Positions 6,809 through 11,344 of a stretch of 11,344 nucleotides of DNA are shown one piece after another. The notes under the pieces were generated by a model. That model worked only from the letters and a program-made list of their open reading frames with translations. It made no database searches and had not been told where the DNA came from. Within the stretch, counting starts at the first letter, position 1. The number at the start of each line of letters is the position of its first letter. Position numbers and translations under genes: made by a program. The DNA comes from Candidatus Pacearchaeota archaeon (GTDB lineage Archaea; Nanoarchaeota; Nanoarchaeia; Pacearchaeales; GW2011-AR1), in contig NZER01000476.1 in NCBI GenBank assembly GCA_002690445.1, positions 1-11,344 of the forward strand, given 5' to 3'.

Positions 6809-6892
6809 TTTGTATAATATTATATATGTAAATAATATTATAGGTATGTATATATATTATATATCAATATATCAAATACAATAAAAAAGATA
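6809..6892. other. AT-rich palindromic tract in the divergent intergenic region
   Basis: A stretch almost free of G and C lies between the operator cluster and the plus-strand promoter. It holds two copies of the 10-bp palindrome ATAATATTAT (6814-6823 and 6832-6841, 18 bp apart) followed by alternating TATATA runs to about 6875. It could be a DNA-unwinding element of an origin, a site for DNA-bending proteins, or merely promoter-region AT richness. A TATAAT at 6813-6818 has no matching -35 at the usual distance. No coding potential is seen here. Confidence 0.45.
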
Positions 6893-6921
6893 TTGACAAT
6901 GAGGGCTAAGTATCATATAAT
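6893..6921 (+). promoter_or_regulatory. Consensus sigma-70 promoter for the kinase-sigma-SSB operon
   Basis: TTGACA at 6893-6898 and TATAAT at 6916-6921 are separated by exactly 17 nt, a perfect host-type housekeeping promoter. Transcription should start near 6928. That leaves about 18 nt before the ATG at 6946 and about 6 nt before the ATG at 6934. Host-type consensus suggests early expression by the unmodified host RNA polymerase. Confidence 0.78.
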
Positions 6922-6945
6922 TGCCGCTGTCAGATGGAAACCCCA

Positions 6946-7509
6946 ATGATAATAGGGCTAGCAGGAGTCGCCAGAAGCGGCAAGGACACTTTTTGTGAGG
7001 CAATGTCGGAATACCTTTCCTCGACTCGAAACTTTAAAACCCAAAGGGTCGCGTTAGCTGACTCCCTCAAGGAGGACCTCAATACACTTTTGCTAGAAAA
7101 AACTGGCATTTCGGCCTTCACTAAGGACGACGGGGAGAAGAAGCTAATTAGGCCCCTCCTAGTTTGCTACGGAACGCAAATTATGAGAAAAATCAACCCA
7201 GATTACTGGGTCCAGAAAATTGAAAATATAATTGAATTCAACATGGAAAATAATATAATATCAATTATAACTGATATAAGGTTTGAAAATGAACTTTTGT
7301 GGTTATCTAGGAAAAAGGCATTGACTATTTTCATCGAAAGGGCTGGCATTCAACCTGCTAATCAAGATGAATTAGACAACTATTTAAAATTAAAAAGCCA
7401 ATGCGACAGGCATTTCTCTTGGCCGACCTTTTCGGAAAGGGCACAAGATAAATGCAGGTCTATGGTAAGGAAAAAGGCAAATGGAATACTTAAAAGAGCG
7501 ACACGATAG
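6946..7509 (+). CDS. Deoxynucleoside monophosphate kinase (T4 gp1-like)
   Basis: 187 aa from the preferred start. Phosphorylates dNMPs to dNDPs for phage DNA synthesis. Residues 7-15 (GVARSGKDT) are the P-loop, matching T4 gp1, whose N-terminus reads SGVKRSGKDT at nearly the same distance from its Met. Further family signs are VALADSLKEDL near 35-45, CYGTQIMRKINPDYWVQKI at about 74-92, and IITDIRFENE at 107-116. T4 gp1 is 241 aa, so this is a shorter relative. Two in-frame ATGs exist. The one at 6934 would leave only a few leader bases after the predicted promoter. The one at 6946 begins directly with the first beta strand (MIIGLAG) and has a weak GGA spaced 7 nt upstream, so it is preferred, though only moderately. 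The 3' end overlaps the sigma-like gene by 29 nt. Confidence 0.9.
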   Translation: MIIGLAGVARSGKDTFCEAMSEYLSSTRNFKTQRVALADSLKEDLNTLLLEKTGISAFTKDDGEKKLIRPLLVCYGTQIMRKINPDYWVQKIENIIEFNMENNIISIITDIRFENELLWLSRKKALTIFIERAGIQPANQDELDNYLKLKSQCDRHFSWPTFSERAQDKCRSMVRKKANGILKRATR

Positions 7510-8089
7510 CGATCTTATAGAGGATATAAGGAACGAAATCAATGCCGACGAAAACCTAAAGGAATTGATTGACAGACACACTGGCATATATATGGAAATA
7601 ATCAATAACTACATTCCCAACGATAACAAAATAGTCAACAAAAAAGAACTAATCGACGATAAAAGCTATAATATATATCAGGCGGTTCTTAAATATGACC
7701 AAGAAAGGGGTACAAAATTTCCAACATTTCTCGGAAACGAAACTAAGTGGATGTGCTTAAATAAATACAACAAAAACAAAAAACATATTCACGTTTCCTG
7801 CGAAGAAACACAAAGCAATGTTATCGAAGCCCTCTCTACTGGAGACGAGTCTTCAGGCAGAGAAAACCAAGAGATTTTTAACAGAGCTATACAGCTGTGT
7901 AAAGTCAACCCCGATAAAAGGGTTGAAAAAATATTTGAAATGAGGTATATTATTGGAGAAAGAAACAAAGTCATGCCCTGGAAAAAGATAAGCGAGGAAC
8001 TAAACATGAGCATTCAAGGCTGCATTAATATCCACAATTCTACAATCGACAAAATTAAAATAGAAATAAATAAAGATTATGTTAAATAA
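7481..8089 (+). CDS. Phage sigma-70-like RNA polymerase sigma factor (late-sigma type)
   Basis: 202 aa. Residues 26-95 follow sigma region 2: LKELIDRHTGIYMEIINNYI, then ELIDDKSYNIYQAVLKYDQE with the conserved Asp59 and the KYD (71-73), then RGTKFPTFLGNETKW (76-90), matching the RGxKFSTYaxxWI of region 2.2-2.4. Residues about 134-195 carry a candidate region 4 helix-turn-helix (MPWKKISEELNMSIQGCINI). Regions 1, 3 and most linkers are absent. The size is close to T4 gp55 (185 aa), the late-gene sigma, but a direct homology claim needs a profile search. It would redirect the host RNA polymerase to phage promoters. AGG at about 7469-7475 upstream of ATG 7481 serves as RBS inside the kinase gene. 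The end overlaps the SSB start by 11 nt. Confidence 0.77.
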   Translation: MEYLKERHDSDLIEDIRNEINADENLKELIDRHTGIYMEIINNYIPNDNKIVNKKELIDDKSYNIYQAVLKYDQERGTKFPTFLGNETKWMCLNKYNKNKKHIHVSCEETQSNVIEALSTGDESSGRENQEIFNRAIQLCKVNPDKRVEKIFEMRYIIGERNKVMPWKKISEELNMSIQGCINIHNSTIDKIKIEINKDYVK

Positions 8090-8489
8090 ATTCATGGCAA
8101 TAGGTAACCTAACCAACGATCCGACAGTTAGGCAAGTAAGCAGTGAAAACGACGTTACGATAATGAACGTAGCAATCAACAACCCGCTCAACAAGGAGGA
8201 TGTATTGTTCATTGACGTTGAGGCGTGGAATAAGGTTGGCGAAAATTGTGCCAAATACCTAACTAAAGGTAAGCGAGTATTTGTTGAGGGCAGGGTTAAA
8301 AGCAGCTCCTGGACAACTAAAGAAGGCAACAAGGCGTATAAAACATTTATCGTGGCGAGTAGCGTTCAGTTCCTCAGCCCCGTTAGCGAAGCCGCCAGCG
8401 AAGCCGCTGTTGAAGAGGCTAAGGTTACACATACCAGTGATGAACCTAGTCAAGCGAAAGAGGAAGAACTAGACGAAGTTCCCTTTTGA
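8079..8489 (+). CDS. ssb: Single-stranded DNA-binding protein (bacterial SSB type)
   Basis: 136 aa. An OB-fold SSB: MLNKFMAIGNLTNDPTVRQV at 1-20, FIDVEAWNKVGENCAKYL at 44-61, GKRVFVEGRVKSSSW at 64-78, and YKTFIVASSVQFLSP at 87-101, all in the standard order. Residues 102-130 are an acidic, Ala/Glu-rich linker. The last residues ELDEVPF are a variant of the DDDIPF tip with which SSB recruits replication and repair proteins. It covers single-stranded DNA during phage replication. T4-like phages usually use gp32 instead, so a bacterial-type SSB here argues against a close T4 relative. The ATG at 8079 lies in the last codons of the sigma-like gene; the internal ATG at 8094 would cut away the first conserved strand. 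The TGA shares a base with the next ATG. Confidence 0.93.
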   Translation: MLNKFMAIGNLTNDPTVRQVSSENDVTIMNVAINNPLNKEDVLFIDVEAWNKVGENCAKYLTKGKRVFVEGRVKSSSWTTKEGNKAYKTFIVASSVQFLSPVSEAASEAAVEEAKVTHTSDEPSQAKEEELDEVPF

Positions 8490-9604
8490 TGAAACTTGTA
8501 GTAGAAGTACCGTTAAACTCCCTTAGCTTTGGCAATGTTAGCGTCAATTTGCTAAGGGAGATGTATAAAAGGGAGTACGATATCGCCTTATTTCCCATTG
8601 GGGAAAAAGCTGAGCTCGAAGCGTACGACAAGCTTGATAAAGATTTTCTCGAGTGGATCCAGGCTTCAGCCAATACGCGCTTCGACAAGCTCGACAAGGA
8701 TAGACCCAGCTTAAAACTATGGCACATTAATGGCGCGGAAAAAAGATATACTCCGCGCCAATATCTTTTCACTTTTTATGAACTAGATACGCCAACAAAC
8801 ACGGAAAAAAACATTGTTAAACTTCAAAATAAAACCATCTTCAGTAGCGCGTATGCAAGAAAATCTTTTAAACTATATGGATGCGATAACGCAGAAAATG
8901 TCCCACTAGGTTTCGACCAGGATTTTCATAAGCTAGACAAGGAATACCTTGAAGGAAAAGTCCACTTTGGACTAATGGGCAAATTTGAAAAAAGAAAACA
9001 TACATCGAAAATAATTAAGCTTTGGGCCTTAAAGTACGGTAACAATTATAAATATCAGCTTACATGCTGTATATCCAACCCGTTTCTTAAAGGCGATCAC
9101 CTTAATCAGTTAATCTCCGAATCGCTAGAGGGAAAGAGGTATGGCAATATCAACTTCGTTCCCTACTTAAAGACAAATTCCGAAGTCAACGATTTTCTAA
9201 ATTCGATACAAATAGACCTTAGCGGAATGAGCGGCGCAGAAGGCTGGAACCTACCAGCATTTAACGCTAGCGCCCTAGGTAAATGGAGCATCGTTCTTAA
9301 TGCCTCATCCCACAAAGACTGGGCCAATGAAGAGAACTCCATACTAATACAACCAAACGGCAAAGAACCCGCGGCAGACGGCGTATTTTTCTCGCCTGAT
9401 GGCCCATTCAACCAAGGAAATATTTATACATTCGACCCAGACGAACTAGTCGCCTCGATGGAGAAAGCGGAAGAAACGTGCCAACAAGAAAATAAAGAAG
9501 GCCTTAAGCTTCAGGAGTCTTTTACATACTCAAACACGCTCGACAAGATTATTGACGTGATCAAAACTGACACAGCGAATGGCACAGTAGCTGAGACAAC
9601 TTGA
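8489..9604 (+). CDS. Glycosyltransferase, GT-B fold (GT4-like)
   Basis: 371 aa. Typical GT4 signs are NVPLGFDQDFHKL at 137-149, the C-terminal domain opening HFGLMGKFEKRKHTSKIIKL at 159-178, and the donor-binding segment SGAEGWNLPAFNASALG at 248-264, where Glu251 and the GW..P stretch match the E-x7-E region of the family. It transfers a sugar from a nucleotide donor to an unknown acceptor. The start codon overlaps the SSB stop (TGATG), so a glycosyltransferase is translationally coupled to replication genes. A TTG one codon earlier (8486) is possible but less likely. Three KLDK motifs occur (about 48, 67 and 148). The last 20 residues are low in similarity to known folds. Sugar specificity is unknown. 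Confidence 0.82.
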   Translation: MKLVVEVPLNSLSFGNVSVNLLREMYKREYDIALFPIGEKAELEAYDKLDKDFLEWIQASANTRFDKLDKDRPSLKLWHINGAEKRYTPRQYLFTFYELDTPTNTEKNIVKLQNKTIFSSAYARKSFKLYGCDNAENVPLGFDQDFHKLDKEYLEGKVHFGLMGKFEKRKHTSKIIKLWALKYGNNYKYQLTCCISNPFLKGDHLNQLISESLEGKRYGNINFVPYLKTNSEVNDFLNSIQIDLSGMSGAEGWNLPAFNASALGKWSIVLNASSHKDWANEENSILIQPNGKEPAADGVFFSPDGPFNQGNIYTFDPDELVASMEKAEETCQQENKEGLKLQESFTYSNTLDKIIDVIKTDTANGTVAETT

Positions 9605-9626
9605 CCCAAGTGTGACACACAGTTGT
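9596..9626. promoter_or_regulatory. Palindromic element at the end of the GT gene
   Basis: GTGTGACACAC (9610-9620) is a perfect palindrome around one base. It is framed by ACAACT (9596-9601) and its complement AGTTGT (9621-9626). Inside it ACTTG-ACC-CAAGT (9599-9611) can also form a short hairpin. No T-run follows, so it is a poor intrinsic terminator; an operator or an RNA structure is more likely. It straddles the glycosyltransferase stop codon. Confidence 0.35.
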
Positions 9627-9655
9627 TAATATATAAAGAAAAACAGCAAAAACCA

Positions 9656-9685
9656 ACTTGGCACGACTCCTGCTACAAGTAAAGC
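9656..9685 (+). promoter_or_regulatory. Leader of hsp20: sigma-54-like -24/-12 match or RNA hairpin
   Basis: TGGCACG (9659-9665) followed after ACTC by CTGCT (9670-9674) matches the sigma-54 consensus TGGCACG-N4-TTGCT at all but one base, with GG and GC at the correct 10-bp separation. The predicted TSS falls at about 9685, directly at the hsp20 ATG. The same bases can form a hairpin ACTTG-GCA / TGC-ta-CAAGT ending at 9680, five nt before the ATG. If transcription starts further upstream, that hairpin could act at the RNA level. The near-late-promoter octamer TATAAAGA (9632-9639, one mismatch to T4 TATAAATA) is a third possible start signal. These readings compete. Confidence 0.4.
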
Positions 9686-10051
9686 ATGAATACATTAACT
9701 AGACATTTAAACCCCTTTTTTACGGATTTCAGCGACGCACTCTGCTGCTTGGACGACGTATTCCAAGCACAAAGAGACCCGCGCTCAACAAATATCGAAG
9801 ACAAGGGAGACGTATACTCGGTCTCAGCAGAGCTTCCTGGATACAAGAAAGACGATATCAACATTGAAGTAAACGATGGAAAGCTCACACTTAGTGCCTC
9901 AAAAGAAGGGAAAAACGAATATAAAAGCGTCTTCTCTGTAAAGAGCGATATTGACAGTAAGTCAATCTCAGCAAAGCTAGAATACGGAATCCTCACAGTG
10001 ACCCTACCCAAAAAAGAAGTCACCAAGCCTAGAAAAATCAAGATCCAATAG
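9686..10051 (+). CDS. Small heat-shock protein Hsp20 (alpha-crystallin domain)
   Basis: 121 aa. An ATP-independent holdase chaperone. The alpha-crystallin domain spans about 36-112: DVYSVSAELPGYKKDDINIE at 42-61, GKLTLSASKE at 65-74, and AKLEYGILTVTLPK at 96-109 with the family's A-x3-x-G-x-L signature (Ala96, Gly101, Leu103). The C-terminal RKIKIQ carries the I-x-I motif (Ile118, Ile120) that docks on neighbouring subunits. The N-terminal arm is short (about 35 residues). Small Hsp20 genes are common in marine T4-like phages and may aid capsid or tail assembly or protect proteins during infection (family knowledge plus inference). It follows an 81-nt structured gap and precedes a secreted protein gene by 22 nt. 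Confidence 0.94.
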   Translation: MNTLTRHLNPFFTDFSDALCCLDDVFQAQRDPRSTNIEDKGDVYSVSAELPGYKKDDINIEVNDGKLTLSASKEGKNEYKSVFSVKSDIDSKSISAKLEYGILTVTLPKKEVTKPRKIKIQ

Positions 10052-10073
10052 TATTATTAGTGTAATAAAGACT

Positions 10074-10409
10074 ATGAAGAAATTATCTATCTTATCAGTA
10101 ATGGCTATCATGTTTGTTTCTGCCAGCTCCGCCAACGCGGGCTGGTTTGGCGCAAGCTGGAAGCCCGTGCCGACAGTAAAAGCATTTTGGCAAGAACTAA
10201 AATGGCCGCTTCCCTCGCTTTGCGTTGGGGCAAAAGCTGGCGTCATGCCAGACGCAAATCTTTCCACAAAGGGGATTAGCTTCAAGCTTCCCTATTTTGC
10301 GGTTGACGTTCCTTTTCCTTCTGTAACATTAGGAACAAAGGAAAAAAGGGTCACGCTTGGCCCGAACGGCATAGACAAAGAAAAGCCCAAAAAGGGCAAG
10401 AAAAACTAA
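10074..10409 (+). CDS. Small secreted/periplasmic protein of unknown function
   Basis: 111 aa. Residues 1-22 form a standard Sec signal peptide: MKK, then the hydrophobic run LSILSVMAIMFVSA, then ANA before a likely cleavage to give GWFG at the mature N-terminus. The mature part of about 89 residues has one Cys (50), aromatic and Pro-rich patches (SWKPVPTVKAFWQELKWPLP), a probable beta segment (GISFKLPYFAVDVPFPSVTL at 67-86) and a Lys-rich tail from 102. I do not recognise the family. It lies 22 nt after hsp20 and ahead of the terminator, so the two are probably one transcript. Export suggests an envelope role such as lysis, superinfection exclusion or surface change, but nothing in the sequence decides this. 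Confidence 0.72.
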   Translation: MKKLSILSVMAIMFVSASSANAGWFGASWKPVPTVKAFWQELKWPLPSLCVGAKAGVMPDANLSTKGISFKLPYFAVDVPFPSVTLGTKEKRVTLGPNGIDKEKPKKGKKN

Positions 10410-10433
10410 AGCATAAGGTATAAGGCAAAACTC

Positions 10434-10473
10434 AAAGGCCCGCATACTTTAGTACGGATGCGGGCCTTTTTTT
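10434..10473 (+). terminator. Strong intrinsic terminator after hsp20 and the secreted-protein gene
   Basis: A perfect 12-bp stem, AAAGGCCCGCAT (10434-10445) paired with ATGCGGGCCTTT (10458-10469), with a GC-rich core and a 12-nt loop, ends in a run of seven Ts (10467-10473). This is the strongest terminator in the window. The next gene starts only a few bases after the T-run. Confidence 0.95.
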
Positions 10474-10478
10474 ATAAA

Positions 10479-10748
10479 ATGACAGACAATCAAATATACC
10501 AAAAAATTAAATCAATAAACGAAAAATTTGACGTTATACAAGAGTCTATTGATTTTTACAGAAACCAGTTTAGTGATCTCGAGGATAACCTTGAGTACTA
10601 TTCCAAACACTCATGGCTCCCCGACGCGAAACAAAACGTCAGAAAATCCATTGACCAAATGCGAGAAGTACTCTCTAGAACAGAAAAAGAACAACAACAT
10701 TTTAACAAACTTGAAAAACAGCTAGATGAAGTACAAAATAGTTTGTGA
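10479..10748 (+). CDS. Small coiled-coil protein of unknown function
   Basis: 89 aa (MTDNQIYQKIKSINEKFDVI...). It is almost wholly helical by composition, rich in Lys, Glu, Gln and Asn. Heptad-like hydrophobic spacing runs over residues about 6-45 and again over 55-88 (IDQMREVLSRTEKEQQHFNK onward), broken by SKHSWLPDAKQ, so a helical hairpin is likely. No family is recognised. An ATG at 10458 in the same frame lies inside the terminator stem and would encode the T-run, so the ATG at 10479 is preferred. There is no Shine-Dalgarno in the six bases between T-run and start. Its TGA overlaps the GTG of the following glycosyltransferase (GTGA), so it may be a small partner of that enzyme (inference). 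Confidence 0.68.
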   Translation: MTDNQIYQKIKSINEKFDVIQESIDFYRNQFSDLEDNLEYYSKHSWLPDAKQNVRKSIDQMREVLSRTEKEQQHFNKLEKQLDEVQNSL

Positions 10749-11344
10749 GTAAAGCGACTAAAATAATTTTCTGCCTACCTGGACGCACTTTTTCAGATAA
10801 CTTTCTAAATAGCTGGACCAACCTTGTTTGCAAACTCCCCAGTAATAATATTCAATGGGGAATGTCCCAAAAATACCACGTAAACAGATACTTTGTGTGT
10901 AATGCCTGCCTCGGGGGAAGCGCTCTTGGAGGCAAAAACCAAAAACCATTCCAAGGTAAAATTGACTACGATTATTTGATGTGGATAGACAGTGACCAAG
11001 TTTTCGAGCCGTCGCATTTTTTAAATTTATTAAATAAAGCAAAAGAAACAAACACTAGTATTCTTTCTGGCTTATACTTAATGCAGGGTGGTGAGGTTTT
11101 TGCCACAGTAGAAGACTGGGATAAAGAATTCTTCAAGAAGAACGGCTATTTTAAGTTCCTAAGGCCAGGAGACGTTGTAGACAGAAAAGATATTTTTAAA
11201 GTTTCTTATACTGGCTTTGGATGGCTACTTGTTAAGAAGGGCGTATTTGAATCCCTAGATTATCCGTGGGTGCAGCCCACGTGGTTTGACGAAGACGGAA
11301 TACGCGAAATGACAACCACCGACTGCGGCTTTATGCACCGCGCA
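10745..11344 (+). CDS. Glycosyltransferase, GT-A fold, 3' part cut off by window edge
   Basis: 200 residues are visible, running to the window edge without a stop. The start is a GTG at 10745 overlapping the upstream TGA. TKIIFCLPGRTFSDNFLNSW is the N-terminal strand-helix. YDYLMWIDSDQVFEPSHF (75-92) has Asp82 and Asp84 as the DXD donor/metal site. YTGFGWLLVKKGVFESLDYP (155-174) and FDEDGIREMTTTDCGFM (181-197) match the acceptor region, with the Asp of TTD near 193 in the catalytic position. The pattern resembles the glycosyltransferase-like proteins often seen in large marine phages. It is the fifth glycosyltransferase of the window. Donor and acceptor are unknown. Confidence 0.83.
   Translation, partial: MSKATKIIFCLPGRTFSDNFLNSWTNLVCKLPSNNIQWGMSQKYHVNRYFVCNACLGGSALGGKNQKPFQGKIDYDYLMWIDSDQVFEPSHFLNLLNKAKETNTSILSGLYLMQGGEVFATVEDWDKEFFKKNGYFKFLRPGDVVDRKDIFKVSYTGFGWLLVKKGVFESLDYPWVQPTWFDEDGIREMTTTDCGFMHRA

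Noticed and set aside
9163..9411. Minus-strand frame opposite the GT-B gene
   Set aside because: It is antisense to the donor-binding segment of a well-supported gene, and its peptide has no recognisable features.
10384..10396. GCCC-AAAAA-GGGC hairpin near the end of the secreted-protein gene
   Set aside because: It is a short stem inside coding sequence followed by As; the real terminator lies 45 nt downstream.
10458..10478. Start of the coiled-coil gene at 10458
   Set aside because: That ATG is in the stem of the intrinsic terminator and the residues would be encoded by its T-run.
10758..11051. Minus-strand frame of 97 codons
   Set aside because: It is antisense to the GT-A glycosyltransferase, which is continuous from 10745 to the window end with DXD and other motifs.
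1..11344. CRISPR array, tRNA, rRNA or insertion sequence
   Set aside because: No regularly spaced direct repeats, cloverleaf-like segments or transposase motifs were seen; a tRNA scan was not run.

Overview
The window looks like part of a large double-stranded DNA phage genome, probably of a myovirus-like phage infecting a Gram-negative, possibly aquatic, host. The case rests on a T4 gp1-like deoxynucleoside monophosphate kinase, a short sigma-70-like factor of the phage late-sigma type, a bacterial-type SSB, a small Hsp20, very tight packing with start/stop overlaps, and no tRNA, rRNA, IS or CRISPR seen. Host and phage genus cannot be named from sequence alone.

Left part (1-6732, all minus strand): a nine-gene head-to-tail operon read from right to left. 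It starts with a small winged-helix DNA-binding protein (6418-6732). Then come three glycosyltransferases (GT-A/GT2-like, GT32-like with DXD, GT-B-like), a short UDP-sugar dehydrogenase, an NAD-dependent epimerase/dehydratase, an SGNH hydrolase, a formyltransferase-like protein and the start of a WecB-type UDP-GlcNAc 2-epimerase that runs off the left edge. Most junctions are start/stop overlaps or gaps of 1-4 nt. Together these make a nucleotide-sugar-making, sugar-decorating and sugar-transferring cassette carried by a phage.

Middle (6733-6945): a divergent control region. Each side has a near-consensus sigma-70 promoter very close to its start codon. GACA-N4-TGTC palindromes are present, one overlapping the -35 of the operon promoter. 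An AT-rich palindromic stretch could be an unwinding element or origin.

Right part (6946-11344, all plus strand): dNMP kinase, sigma-like factor, SSB and a GT-B glycosyltransferase are translationally coupled, with overlaps of 29, 11 and 1 nt. After an 81-nt structured gap come Hsp20 and a small secreted protein, closed by a strong intrinsic terminator. Immediately after the terminator T-run lie a small coiled-coil protein and, overlapping it by GTGA, a GT-A glycosyltransferase that runs off the right edge.

The most notable points are the dense phage-borne glycan cassette, the divergent operator/promoter region, the coupling of a glycosyltransferase to DNA-replication genes, and the odd leader of hsp20, which matches a sigma-54 promoter and can also be read as an RNA hairpin.
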